A DNA stretch of 64,000 bases from Asterochloris sp. CNOR1 (GCA_963969365.1 OZ017759.1:372001-436000), one strand, 5' to 3'; counted from the stretch's first letter, positions 1-12,470 are shown. Numbers and translations are program-made. The notes: generated by a model from the sequence alone, not told the origin.

Positions 1-327
1 GTCACCTCAAGAAGCACATCACCATGTCAGGAAGGCAGCGGTACTACGCGGTGCAGGCCCGGGCAAGGGGCAAACGGCCGCTGCAGAGTTGTGGCGGTGA
101 GCTGTCCTGCCAGTCTGCAGATGTTGCTGTCCTCCGCAAAGTTGCAGAGCAGTCTGCCAGCCTGATGTGCGTCCTGCAGCATTTTATGTGCCACTGGTTT
201 GCTTGCTGTTACTCCGCAACATTGCTGTGCGCGGCAGAGCATGCACAAGTCTGGGCGCTCTTTAGGCCCCTGGGCTGTTGAGTGACCTGAGACAAAGGAA
301 CACCTCACAGTGCAATGTTCCTTGCAG
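1..327. other. left edge, no supported gene
   Basis: This stretch lies before the first exon-like segment. Open frames exist on both strands but none has recognisable protein character, and no start codon or splice structure can be tied to the exons that follow. A gene entering from the left edge could have an exon here; I cannot support one. Confidence 0.4.
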
Positions 328-2553
328 AGGAGGAGAAGGACCTCGAGGTCCGCAGCATTGACAGTGCTGGCCAGTGGCACAAGGCTACGGAAGGTGGGTG
401 TGTGCACTTGTCTTGCCAGGCTTACCTGGCATCATGTTTTGCAGGGACAGCGGGGCTATGGCGCTGTCTTGCCAGACAGCAGTAGCTCTGTGTGCTTTCT
501 CTGCACTCAATCATTGCGCCAGCCACACTGGCTGTCGCTGAATGCGCCGCCTGTGTAGAGTCGCAAGTCTACTCAAGCCACTTGTCCTCATGGATGCGCC
601 CGCGGATGCTGCAGTCGTCATATCACCCCACGTCAATGCCTTTGGCGTTCTTGAGGAAGACACCACCGGCGACAAGGTGGAGGGACTGGTGGCTGCCCAT
701 ACCAGGCGCAAGGAGGTGGCCCGTGCTGCAGCAGGGGGTGCTGGGAGGGAGTTGACTGCCAACCAGGGTGCAGGTCAGCTGCTTGCAGGCCTGGTGCCCT
801 ACCATAGACTGCTCAGAGTTGCACGATGTAATGCTGAGCGAGCATCAGCTCACCTGCACCCTGACAAGCCTGCTGGGCGCCCTGCTGGCCATGTGCACTG
901 GCGAGTGCCACTGTTGCTGCCATGGCTGACAAAGCGTTGACACAATGGCAACCCGCCAGGCTGAAAGCACCGCAAGCAGGCTACCAAACAGTCTGCTGCG
1001 AGAGTGTGCAGGTGGGCCAGTGTGACAGGTTCAGTTCTGGTGACTCCATGCCAGGTGACAGGGTTGCGAGCTACCACACTGCAAGGAGGCTAGAAGGTGA
1101 GCTGATGGGCTTGCTGTCACACCCACAAAAGCCTCAACAAGACAAGCCTCTGCAAGCAGGTGTCTCAAAGCTGCCAAAAGCCTGCTGGTGAGCAGATTCG
1201 ATTCTCATGCGACAGACTGCCACTGTACGCCGTAGCAGATGCCAGTGCCCTGGGCAAGCGGGCCAACCAGCAAGTCACAAGGTGTCCAGCGGCAGCGATT
1301 GTTGTGCTTCATTGGTGGGCAGCAGTGATAGAGCTACCTCTCTCTTCACCCTGGTATGAAAGCGCGGTTGATGGAGGACCTGCGTCTGATGTCATGCACC
1401 AGTCCCTGCGGTACAGCTTGGCTTACATAGTGCTGCCAAGCCAAGTCTCTCCTATGCTGGGTTCCTTTCACTAAACGGCTTCCAAGGAGCTGCAGCCAAC
1501 CGCACGCCCTAATCCCTTCTGTGCTGGGGACCTCTGAATTAGCTTGCTTCGAATGAGCTGAAGCCAACCGCCAGCCCCAAGCCCTCCTGTGCTGGGGTGT
1601 TTGCACTAGGGAGTTGCAGCCAAGTGCCAAGCTCAATTGTAACGCTGGGGTCCTTTCACTTAGTTCCTTACTGGGAGCTACGCTAAACGCGACCCTCCTA
1701 TTCTCCTATTCTGGGGTCCTTTCACTGCAGTGCTTCAGGGAGTGGCAGCCACACAGGTTGCGCTGTGGAACGTGCATGTCAACGGCTTGGCGGGCGTTTA
1801 CATATGTGCCTGACCCCTTGGAGCTTTGGCCTGTGCAGGTGCTGGGCGCGAGCAGACGCGCAAGCCCAAGCCAGCAGCTCAGCCTGCTGCTGACCCCGCA
1901 GCCAAGTCCCAGGCAGCTACCAGGGTTGCTAAGGGCAAGAAGGTCAACAAGCAGCCCACAGCTGCTCCCAGCAGCGAGGCAGGCAGCAAGACCGTCAACA
2001 AGAAACACCCAGCCTCTCCCAGCAGCGTGGCTAGCAGCAAGGAGCAGGTGGCTGCCAACAACAACATGGTGGGCCCCAGGGCGACCGCCACAAGGGACCC
2101 AGAGCTGCTGGCAGCCCTGCGGGCCATCATTGCTGGCAGTCCGTCCGCAGCGCCAGCACCAGGGCTGCCAGGGTGCCTCGAGCCCCGGCAGATCTGGCTC
2201 TGGGGTCTGCCAGCCAGCAGACCCTGCTCGCAGACGCCTCAGCACAGGCCAGCAGCGTGGGCGGTCGCGCAGATACCACAGCCGCCCACGCTGCAGCCCT
2301 CAGGGCGGCGCGCAGCACAGCTGCGCGCAGGCCAGCCAGCGAGGCACAGCCTCTTGAGGCAAAGGTGGGGCATGCCAGGGCCCTGCCCATTGCCGGCCAG
2401 CGCCGCGCCAATCGCCGTGCCAACCGTACTGCTGGCGCCGGCCTGCCTAGGCTGATGGCCCCAGCCGAGCAGCCAGTCGTGGCCACCCCTGCTGAGAATT
2501 GCCAGGGTATTCTGGCAATTAGTGCGCCCAGCACTAAGATTAGCCTGCCAAAG
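328..2553 (+). CDS. candidate upstream exons of a low-complexity protein
   Basis: Three candidate coding segments precede the better-supported exons from 2645 onward. The first is 328-393, which reads EEKDLEVRSIDSAGQWHKAT between a TTGCAG acceptor and a GTGGGT donor. The second is about 595-770, an Ala/Val-rich segment containing VVISPHVNAFGVLEED. The third is about 1838-2553, a Lys/Ala/Pro/Ser-rich segment ending at a GTGAGT donor. The third changes reading frame near 2160-2173 with no believable intron there, so it is either decayed or carries a sequence error. The phases of these three segments do not join cleanly. I do not recognise the protein. The stretch 775-1837 between segments two and three is intron-like and holds the minisatellite listed separately. 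Confidence 0.3.
1440..1760. repeat. degenerate minisatellite, about 65-75 bp unit, five copies
   Basis: The motif TGCTGGGGTCCTTTCACT, followed by a short spacer and GGAGCTGCAGCCAA, recurs about five times between 1440 and 1760 with substitutions and small indels. The copies are strongly diverged. The array lies in non-coding, intron-like sequence and just precedes the Lys/Ala-rich exon at about 1838. Confidence 0.7.
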
Positions 2554-2644
2554 GTGAGTCTCATAGTGTCCAAAGCTGCAGACGAAACTTACTGCGGCCC
2601 TCAAGGGAGTTGCCACTGACTGCATGGCACTTGGCTGACTGCAG

Positions 2645-5600
2645 AATGTGCGGCAGGTGGACATTGTTGGCATCAACCCCACCACCACCAACTCTGCGCA
2701 GGAGACCCTGCCTGCCACAGCGCGCTCTGCAGCGCAGGCGCAGGTCATGCAACCCCGCACCCAGCCGGCTGCCCCTTCGTCCTCAGGCGAGCAGGCAGCT
2801 GCGGCTGGCTCCAGCGCCACCAAGGCTGCCTCTGCCCTCCAGCCATCTCCCAAGCAGGTGTGTGGCTGCCTGTGCTGTCTGTGTCTTCTGGGTGGGGTGC
2901 TGCAGAGGTGTGCCCCGCAACAGGCTTCACTGAGGTACGGCTTTGGGCTCAAACCCCTGCGGAACCCTGCTAGCAAACATGCCTGCTGTTCCCAATGAGT
3001 TCCACTGCCGGCATGGGCTGCTCAGCAGGTGCACAGCCTGGTCAACCCTTCATGCCTTTGTGCTTCTGGGCTTGCGCAGCTGCACAGCCCAGTGTCAACC
3101 GTTCACATCTCATGACTGAGGGTGCCGTGTTGGCTCAGGGCTGCTGGCCTGAACGGCTGCTCCAGGATTCCACCATGACAGTTGGCCCTGTTTTGTCCAG
3201 ATGGCTGGCCCTCAGTGCATGCATGACTCAGCTCAGCACCTGGCTGCTGCAGGTGGATGCTGGCAAGGCTGAGGGTGCCACCACACCAAGGCACGTGGCT
3301 GAAGCCAGCGCCATCAACATCAGGGCCCAGCCACCTCCCACGCCTAGCACCCACCCGGACGACGAGCTGTCAGATCTCGCCATCACAGTGTCTCAATCTC
3401 TTCTGGCAAACCATCTTGCCACCACTACTAGTGGCCTGGACAGAACTGGCACTGCCACCAAGACTGGTTCCAACAAGGTGGTGGCCCTGGGCCATGGCAA
3501 AGTCAGAGGATTGCAATGGGATGCAGCTGTGGGTGCATTCCTTGGCAATGTCAGGCCAGTGGGCCTCTTGTGCTGCTTTGGCAATTTCAAGACCACCTGG
3601 CGTCAGACTGTTCACGTCAGCTCTGCTGGTCAGATGCTGAGGTGGATGCCACAGCAGGGGATGCAGGGCTCAACCATTTGCGCGGCAGCAGGCACAGGAG
3701 AGCTTGACTGGTCACTGGCAGCTGCTGTGGCACCTTCCTGGTCTGGTTCCAACATGAGCGATGCTAGTCTGCATGCTTGGCAGTCTATCTGACGTGTGTG
3801 TTGGATACCAGCAATTGCTTTGTCAGCTGGAAAGGGGCACGCTGCTGACCTCCAGCTTGCTCTCTGCAGGTCAAGTCTGATGATTGGACAGCAGCCAAGT
3901 CCAAAAGCATGTGTAGCTCGCCCAAGTCTGCAGGGCCAGAGCCCACTAAGCAGGTCCGCTGCCCAGATGTGGCAACCTTATTCCCTTTGTGCTCTTCATT
4001 TCTCTGGGCACTTGCAGCCCGTGGTTTTGCAGTGCATTCCAGGAGCCTCTTCCTGGTCAATGACGCTCTTGTGTGGGGGAGTCCTCCCTCACCCGGCAGG
4101 TGCAGCAATGTGCTTGGATGACTGCTGTGCTGCAAGGCTGGCCTTCCAGGGACTGCTGCAGGCTGTATGCAGCATTGGTCCAGCATGTGGAAACAGTTGC
4201 AGAAAGCTCTCAGGCAGCCCCTCAGGCGTCAGGATTGTGCTACGGGAGACAACCTCTCCCAGACTCATCTGCACCTGACCATGGCTGACTCAGCATAGCC
4301 CTGCTGCAGAACATGAATGGGGGCCCTCAGCAAGCGTCAAGTGTGCACGTGGCGCCTACCACCCACAGCGCCGAGGCTGGGGATGCACTGGCCAACTTGG
4401 GCAGCCAGCCGCCCGATCAGGCAACAAGTGGCTTGCCCCAGGGGCCAGCAGGGTCCAGCCAGCCTAGGCCAGCCACCATACTGCCTTCTGACAAGGTGTG
4501 TAGCTTAGTGCCCCAGTTTAGCCCATGCACACCCTGGCAGTGCACCTAACTGTCCCCCATCTGACAAAGGCTTGCACATCTGTGTGACAGCTTCAGCGCT
4601 CTGCTGTCTTGGCTGCTGTCAAGTCCAAAGGCCAGGAGCTGCCTGTCGGCATTTGTGAGGTGCGCAAGATGCGGCACGTATGTGCTGTGCCTCCATTGCT
4701 GAGCGCGTGCACCTTCTGCAATGCAGACCACACTGCAGAACGCCTCCATGCAGACCAGCCTTGTGTCCCAAGAGGGCATCGACACCACCTTTGACGCCCC
4801 AGCAAAAGTTCTGGAGTACACCATGATCAATGCCGACCCGCAGGTCGCTCAATTGGTCAATGGGCCCATGCAGATGCTCGTGCAGAATGTTTCAGAGGTG
4901 CCGAGCGCTGCTGTCTGCCTTACCCAGTGGGACTCCACCAAAGTGGCAATCCGTTTGCGCGTGTGTCTGCTGTGCCCTGCCTTGCCTGGCAAGCGGGATG
5001 GCTTTCTGCGCAGCACTGACACATGCTGGGGGCTGTCAAGCCGACCTGGGCTTGGACTGTTCAAGCGCTGGGCAGTGTAGCTGCCCTTCTGTGTGGCACT
5101 GTATTGGAGTCAGGTAGATGCATCTGACTTGAGCTCAGCCTGTGTGCGGCTGCCTGATCTTGTGGTCCTGACCCTGTTGCCACATCCTGTATGCACTGTG
5201 CTGTCAGGCTGCTGACCTTGGGCTGCTGGAGCTGCATAGCACAGCACAAGTAGCGTGCCTTATGATACTTGGGTGCTGAAAAGACTGGCATGAATGTTTG
5301 TTTTGCTGCCTCATGCAGGCGTTGGCCCAGGAGAAGGCGGCCGCGGCACAGGAGAAGCAGCGCACTGCTGCTGCAGAGGCGGCCGCCACACAGGTCCAGC
5401 AGCGCGCCACTGCCGCAGAGGCGGCCGCGGCACAGGCCCAGCAAGACAGGATCAGGCTGGCACAAGACAACACCAGGCTGGCAGCCCAGCTGGCTGAGGT
5501 GCAGGCCCTTAACCTGGAGCTGCAGCGGGCCAGAGCTGAACTGCGCCTGGCAGAGGCTGATGCCTCGCCTGCCGGGGCTGAGCCTGTCTCAGTGTCAGCC

Positions 5601-7060
5601 AAGCCCAAGTGTGCACCCTGCAAGCAGGCACCTGCGGCGGAGCAGCCAGCTGCGCAGAGCCCTGAGGGGCCTGCGTCCTTGGTGAGCAGCGCCTCAACTG
5701 TGGTGCATTTGCCCGGAGAACAGCCCAGTGGTTCCTCCCCATCGGCAGTGAAGCAGGTCGGGAGGAGCACGACCTGCCTGCAGTGTTGAGCCAGATACCA
5801 TGCCAATGAGCAGCTGGGCTGGGCATCTGAGCAGAGCATTGCGCGGGAGCTCATCTCAAGCTTTCTTGTAGCAAGTGCTGGGCAGGCACCGCATGTGCTT
5901 TTGGTTTGCAAGCTGAAGCGCCTGGAGAAGCGGCCCAGCACCTTAGGTGTAGGCAGGCAGTCTGCATTTGGGGCTCCCCTGTATGCCATCTGCTGCTGTG
6001 CGCTGAACTCTTTTGGGATGCAGGCCCTGGAGCCAAAGCAAGAAGCTGCTGCCTTGGTGGCTGTGGACCTTGAGGTCACAGCACTGCAGCAAGCGCCTGC
6101 AGCCAAGGAGCAGACAGCTCTGCAGAATGAGGGGGGCCCACCCCCAGTGGGCAGCACCTCAATCATCAAGCAGCCGACCGGCAAGCAGCTTGTTGTCTCC
6201 TGCCCATCAGCAGTGGAGCAGGTCAGTGGCAGGACTGCCTGTCTTGACGTCTGGTGATGACCTCTTCAGCATTTAGTTGTTTGCCATCTGCACAGAGGGA
6301 TGAGCGTAAGACATGGTCCAGGCTCTGCACTTGAGACGCTGTGAGATGCATGAGCAGCGCATTGGGTTTGTGCATTGAAGCCCCTTGATGCTGCAAGCTG
6401 AAGCACTGTTGCTCGCTGCAGAGTCTGGTGCCACAGCAGTGGGCAGCCAGCAATCTGACAGAGCAGCGCCACCAGCTCGCCTCCCAGCAGCAACAACCCA
6501 CAGCCGAGATACATCCAGCTGTTGCTAAAGCCCCACCCGTTGTGCACAGCCCTGAGGGGGGCGCCCCCGCCAGAAGCATCAGTGGCCCTGTTGTGCGGCC
6601 CAGCACTCCTTCCGCGCCAGTGTCAAACCAGGTCAGTGACCCATATGCCTGCCGGTTTGGTAATCCCCCTCCCCGCTCCTCTACATCCCTTGCCCACAGC
6701 TTGGCACCTGAGTCATGCACTTGTGGAGCTGAAGTCAAGCAGTGTCCATGCAGAATGCATGAATTGCTTGAGCAGACTGTGCCAGGGCGCTGAGCAAGTG
6801 AGCTGAAACACATAGGCTGCAACGCGCTGCAATGCGTGTCTGCCTGGCTGCAGTCCGCCAGGGCACAGCAGGAGCCAGCCACTCCTGTGGCAGAGCAAGC
6901 CGCCCTGCCCTGCCCCCAACAGCAGCCCCCGGCAGCGGAGGAGCAGCTGGCTATTGTGCAACCCCCACCCGCTGGGCACACCCCCGGGGGGGGCACATCC
7001 GCTAAAACCGTGACCACTGTGTCGGACGTCAACAAGATCAGCAGTGCTGCGGCATCAGCG
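2645..7060 (+). CDS. unrecognised low-complexity and coiled-coil protein, ten phase-0 exons
   Basis: Ten exons can be drawn with GT-AG borders: 2645-2857, 3253-3477, 3870-3953, 4310-4495, 4591-4659, 4727-4897, 5319-5756, 6024-6221, 6422-6631 and 6854-7060. Every one is a multiple of three and starts in phase 0, so any can be added or lost without breaking the frame. The protein is rich in Ala, Pro, Ser, Gln and Thr. Exon 5319-5756 encodes a heptad-like Ala/Gln/Glu coiled coil that then becomes Pro/Ser-rich. Exons 5319, 6024 and 6422 end alike (PSAV.Q or similar, before GTC donors), which suggests exon duplication. No family is recognised. The next phase-0 exon downstream, at 7123, encodes dynein AAA2 sequence, so this may be the front part of a chimeric dynein-like gene. 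The last donor (7060/7061) is weak. Confidence 0.5.
5337..5452 (+). repeat. in-frame coding repeat within the coiled-coil exon
   Basis: A GC-rich unit of roughly 48 bp, starting at GCGGCCGC and encoding AEAAA.Q.QQ-type sequence, occurs about two and a half times in direct order inside exon 5319-5756. Repeat length keeps the frame and extends the coiled coil, so copy number may vary between strains. Confidence 0.65.
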
Positions 7061-7122
7061 GTCACGTCACCCTCAGACAGTGCAGCCCTGTGTCTGTGCT
7101 CAGCTGTTCTCGCCGCGTGCAG

Positions 7123-10100
7123 GTCCTCACGCTGGCTGCTGGCGACCGCATCCTCACAACGCCCCAGATCAAGACCGTGTTCACGCCTGACAACCTGAGT
7201 CATGTCTGTCCAGCCACAATGTCCCGTGCTGGCATCATCCATGTGTCTGACTCAGAGCTGGGCTGGGCCCCTGCAGTCGCGACGTGGCTGCAGACCAGGC
7301 GCCCACAGGAGGCAGCTGCTCTGAAGCCGTGCTTCGACAAGTACACTCAGCACATGCTGGACAACACCAGGTGAGGTCTGGGCATTGCACTTTGCAGTGG
7401 CAGCCCCTCCTGCTGGTCATATTCCCCCAGAGAGCAAGGCACCATGCCTGCTGGCGGCCAGTGATTCCTGGCTGAGGCTGCAGTGTTTGACAGCTCAGAG
7501 TGGGGGCCATGCTGCTGTCTGGTACTGGGCGTCCTCTACAGCCATGTGCTTTGAGGAGGCAGGCCAGCCTGCCAGGTGCGGGCGCCTGACAGTAAGCATG
7601 CTCTGTAGGCTGGACCTGCGGCCAGGAGTGGCCACTGAGGCTGTGGGCCAGGTCGGCACCCCCACGACCCTGCTCAATGGCTGTCTCCTTGAGTCCGTGT
7701 GCGCCAATAAATAAGACCCTGGACGGGCTACACATCAAGCGCATCTTCCTGTGCTGTCTGGTCTGGGCAGTTGGGGGGCTGCTGGACGTGGAACGCCGGC
7801 CAGCCTTTGACTCTGAGCTCCGCACACTCTCCCATACTGCCTCCAATAAGCAAGCTGCAGCGCTCATGCTACTGGATCTCCTGAACTGCCTGCAGGCACA
7901 CCAATTGTGCACAAGCTAGCAGGAGCTGGCCCGCATTGGAAGCTGCTGCACACCTGCTCCAGAAGCTCTTGAAGTGCTTGAAAGAGCATCACCTGGGTGG
8001 ACCTGCATCTAGGAAGGATAGTTTCCAAGGCCCATAGTGGGACTGCTGCGCTGGAGCCTGCATTACTGCTGAGCTCTTCGCAAACTGCACTCCGCGCAGA
8101 GCACTGCAAGCTGTGTCTCAACTACTCGTTTTCTGTGTGCACGCAAGCTCTACACCTTGGGTGCTTGCAGGCTGAGGAGACCAACACCACCTTTGGATTC
8201 CTGGTGCATGATGACGCCGCGCCGTGGCAGCACTGGAAGGACTGTGTGCCGTGGGAGCACCCCAAGATGCGGGAGCGCCCCTCAATAGCGCAGCTCATCA
8301 TGCCTGCCCTGGACAGTGTGCGCCACGACAAGCTGCTCATGCTGTGCTACAGTTTCCACAAGGTAAAGCGGTGATGTACTACCTAGCTAGGGGGGGCAGT
8401 TGCAGGCCTGGAAAACAGGCTACCGCCAAATTGTGGGATCCCAGGCAAGATCAGCAGCTGCACGTCGACCTTGCCCAGCAGCCACCAACCTGCACTCCTC
8501 ACACTGCATAGGCTCACTGTGTATGGTCCTGCAGGGTGCCTCTCTGGTGGGCGCGCCTCAGACTGCAAAGACCACAGTGCTCAATCAGCTGCTGACGCGC
8601 TCCAACACAGAGGAGGCCTCCGCAAACACCATCACCTTTCTGTACCTGACAACCCCACAGATGGTCCAGATCAGTGTGGAGGTGAGACGTGCTGCAGCTC
8701 ATGGTCTGCCTGCCAGTTTCCCACAGCAGCTGTCCCTGATTGTGGGAGCTGGCGATGGTGCGCCAGAGGTCTGCTGCTGCTGTTGCCCAGCAGGCCCTTT
8801 GTTGATGCACAGCATCTGCTCTGTTGAGAAGACACTGCTCATGAACGACTTACCTGGCAGCTGCCTGTGATGGCGGTAGCTCAGCCCCTGTGGTCCCATG
8901 CTTCTGGCACACACAGCATCCTCTGACCCTTGCGCAGGGCTCTGTCAAGAAGCGCCACTGGCGCACACTTGTACCCCCTGGCGGCAAGAGCATGACCACG
9001 TTTGTGGACGACATCTCAATGCCGGCCATCACTGTCAACGAATGTGTGTGCCAGCTGCTGGAGCAGGCCAGGAGGCACTTGCTGGAGAAGCTCATCGCAA
9101 ACGTGAAGGTCATCACAGACTGCAGGTGAGGTTGGCAGGGGTGCATGCCAGCTTGCTGAAGGGCTTGAGGGGCAGGGCTTGGTGCAGCTTGCGGGCCCAG
9201 CGTCTTCCATGCTGCCTGCAAGGGGCTCAGCTTGGAAGGCCACAGCTGCATCAGAAAAGCGTGATGAACTCACAAGGGTGTGGCTGGAAGCGCTGGTGAC
9301 AGACATGGTGTCCTGCAGATATGTGGCTGCCATGAAGACCGTGCCTGGCGGCGCCAAGCATGACATCTTGGCCGGCCTCAAGCGCCAGTTCTCCAACGTG
9401 CCCCTGCTATCTGCGACTGCCATCAACAAAGTCTTCAAGGCGCTCGTCAAGGTGCACAGCTGTCTGATCACAAGGCAATGCAGCCTCAGGACAGCTTCGC
9501 AGCCCATCTGCCAGGCGTCTGTGATACTGCAGCTGCGCAGGCTGCAGCAAAGCTGCTTGACTTGTCCCAGTGCTGCTGCCCAGGATGCTTGCCTGCCAGG
9601 CAACTGAGGCGCTGCCAATGCAAATGAGCTGTGCTGATGCCCACTGCTTCTGCTGCTATGCAGGGCCGCTTTCACAGCGACACTTTCACAGCTGACGTGG
9701 TGGAGGTGGCCAAGAAGCTGGTGCCACTGAGTGTACACCAGTGGAACAAGCTGTCCATTGAATTCCCCTACCTTTTCAACATGCGCGAGCTGTCCAAGGT
9801 ACCCCTATCTGTGCCTGTCTGTGCTGCCTGTTGCAAGAGGGAGGTGCAGCAGGAGACCCCATGCTACAAGCACCCTGTTCGAGTTGCTGTGTGCTGTGTG
9901 CAGCAGGTCTTCAACAAGTGGGTCACTCTGGAGGACATTGTCTGGATTAGTGGCGCCATCAGGGAGCTGTGCAAATGCAACATTGTGCCAGATCTGGCCA
10001 AGCAGGTCAATCCAACACTGATCGCCCCAGCAAGCCACTAGAGCACACCGCATCGACATGATCAATTATGTAGCATCTGGAGCTTGGCAGCTGGCAGCTG

Positions 10101-10485
10101 ACACGCAATACCTCTGCCTGCCCCTGCCTGATCTTCTTCCTAGCATGGGCCACAACCCCCTCACCTTGCAGTGCCAGATTAAGCAGCGACTACCTCCAAC
10201 TTGCAGCAAAGTCCTCTGGTCGTGGGCACCCTGCCGTTAGTCATGAGTGCCTGACGCCCCACTCTGCAGCTGTGCACGCATGCTCCTGCCATGTCACAGG
10301 CCGAGGAGCCGCTGCACTCTGTCACGATCCTGGGTGAGCCCATCACTGACACCAGCAAGACCAGCGAGGTCATTGTCGCCGACTCCTCCTTCCATGCGTT
10401 GATGCCCTGCATCCTGCTGGGCAAGCGCGTGAACCACGCCCTGCGGCGCAAGTTTGACAAGGAGTCCCTAACAGCAGTCGGGCAG
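7123..10485 (+). CDS. dynein heavy chain fragment, AAA2 end to AAA3
   Basis: Exons: 7123-7370, 7609 to about 7860, 8171-8362, 8535-8681, 8938-9125, 9319-9451, 9664-9798, 9907-10005 and 10300-10485. The first matches the end of AAA2 (VLTLAAGDRI, then PATMSRAGII). The next resembles the AAA2-AAA3 linker (IKRIFLCCLVWAVGGLLD). AAA3 follows, with Walker A GAPQTAKT of the axonemal TAKT type and Walker B MTTFVDDISMP, then YVAAMKTVPGG and LKRQFSNVPL. Exon 10300-10485 joins in phase 0 but is not clearly dynein. No AAA1, AAA2 Walker A, AAA4-6 or stalk is in the window, so this is a piece of a motor of about 4,500 residues. The reading frame shifts by one base near 7690-7715 with no room for an intron, and the donor after about 7850 is unclear. 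Both point to decay or a sequence error. Dynein identity is firm; function is doubtful. Confidence 0.75.
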
Positions 10486-11238
10486 GTCAATTGCGGCTCT
10501 GCCTGGCGAGACAGCCTCTATCAGACTGCCTGCAAAGTTTGCCTGGGCTGGGCATTTAGGCAGCACGCTGCACAGAAGCCATTGCTGCAGATCTGCTTCT
10601 GAGATGCCCGTCGGCACGCACTGTGCCCCATGAATTTAGCATGCCGGCTGAACTGCTGTCAACTGGTGTGAACACACCTGAGCATCCTCATGCTGAGCTG
10701 GTGCAAGCTGCATTGCATGCCTTGCTGCAATGCTCAGCCATGGAGGGGGAACGCTCCACACCCCAGAGCACCATTCCCAGCCGGCATCTATCGGCACAGG
10801 CTGCCTGCCACCCACAGACCAGCCTCAGGTAGGATGCTGTGGGCTGCCTACCGTGCCCATGTGGCGGTTGCAGGTCACACCAGCCACCTGCTGTGCACAT
10901 GACTACGCCTGCCTGCACAGCGGATGGAGAGTCCAGAGGGCACCTTCACTGCCTGTCTGAGGTGCAAGGCTGAAGCCTCTTACTGCCTGGTGCCTGCAGG
11001 GCTCAGCAGCAGCTGCAAGGGACTCCATTGCCTCTCCTGAGATGCAGGCCTACCCTCAGGGCATCCCAGCTCGTCTGGTCGATGTGAGAGATGCTTGACC
11101 TCTGGCCATGTGTCTGAAAAGATTCATCACCTTGCATGCACCGACCTTGTCCATCAACTGACTTGCTTTTGATGGTGGCTGCAGGCTCTGAGAGAGATTG
11201 AGATCCCCAATGGTGTTGCTCGTTCCTCCCCTGCACAG
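10486..11238. other. intergenic or intronic, no gene seen
   Basis: No coding segment with protein character or matching splice sites is visible. Further dynein exons (AAA4, stalk, AAA5-6) are not found here. Part of 11090-11238 may be the worn edge of the direct repeat that starts at about 11239. Confidence 0.5.
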
Positions 11239-12470
11239 GTAGTGACGCTGGTTATGTCTTACGTCGAAAATCCTGTTTGCGGCAGCTGCTCTTTGCAAGG
11301 CTGAGGCTAGAGGCCACCTGCTCAGTATGTTGACCCTGCTACACCAGTGTGCTCTGCCCGCGCAATCATGGGTCTGGGGAAGGACACGCTTCACCCTGCT
11401 GCCTGCAGTGCCATGCACTGGGGCATGCGCTCCTGGAGGAGCTTGAGGAGCTGGAGTAGCAAGAAGCCGTGGAAAGGAAACACTCATCCACAGAGTCTTG
11501 AGCCACCAAGTGTCCCCCTTCTCCGGCCCAACTTCATAATAACTCCCATGGTCCCGTTGCCTGCTGCCCACAATTCTCTACACAATGATCAAGCTCTGGA
11601 TGATTGAGCCGTTGAGACCTGGCAGACCATTGGAAAGACTCTCTACACTTTGAGAGAGGCCAGCAGCGCCGCTGGGTTCACACCAGCCACGCATTCTAAA
11701 GAGGGGTGTTCATGCTGATGGTACCATGCTGATGGTACGACCGGTAACATACCCGCAGCAATGACTCCACATAGGGTCACTGCTGGAGCTCGTTCCCACT
11801 GGTGGTGACACTGATGATGTCCTATGGAAGTCGCTGCGCAATTTGGCTGCTGTCAACAGGGCTGGCGTTGAATGCCACCTGCTCAGTCTGCTGATCCTGC
11901 TTCAGCAGTACACTATGCCAGTGCGCAATAGGGGGGGCCCAGCATATCCAGGAGCTCCTTCCAGTGCACATTGTGACAGTGGGTGGGCTCCACATGTGTA
12001 CTGTACAGCCCCTGGAAGGCACTGGGGATTTTAATTGCTGTCATAGCCCACACTAAGGGAGGAGCTCAAAGCATGTCCCAGGGCCTCTCTGCCCTTGAAA
12101 CTGCTACTGTGTTGCTGATGCTTGAGTGGGCACCACTCTACCTTTACACCACCACTGGACATCACCCACATGTATTTAAAGAGTCCAACGAGCAGATCCC
12201 TAAATGCACCAGGCTGTCTGGGTCTGGAGCTTGTGTCACTGCTGCCCCTCAGCAGCAGAGCTTATTGCTCACGGCTGAATCATTGACACACGTGAAACCA
12301 GACAGACCTTTCAAGAGATCCACCTCCACAGTTTGAAAAGAGGCCAGCAGCGCTGGGCAGTAGTTCACAATTGTTGCAACAGCAACGCACTCAAATGAGG
12401 GAATCTCATGTTGTTGGTAACATGCCAACAGCAATGTTTCAACACGAGGTCGCTGCTGTTGCTGCGGTAA
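11239..12470. repeat. two diverged direct repeats, about 560-670 bp each
   Basis: Unit 1 (about 11239-11795) and unit 2 (about 11803-12470) align in order along their length. Shared anchors include GCCACCTGCTCAGT followed by a CCTGCT block (11313 and 11876), a GAGGCCAGCAGCGC block (11656 and 12340) and GGTAACAT followed by CAGCAATG (11742 and 12416). They differ by many substitutions and indels. No transposase, reverse transcriptase, terminal inverted repeat or target-site duplication is evident, so I assign no mobile-element family. Unit 2 ends about 30 bp from the RPS26 stop codon. Confidence 0.7.

Noticed and set aside
1185-1225. Second B-box-like string (GATTCGATTCTC)
   Set aside because: No matching stems or A box at a suitable distance.
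1705-2976. Long antisense frames opposite the Lys/Ala/Pro-rich segment
   Set aside because: GC-rich low-complexity coding sequence gives long open antisense frames by composition alone.
11056-11571. 171-codon minus-strand frame over the direct repeat
   Set aside because: No domain, and the frame is not kept in the second repeat unit.
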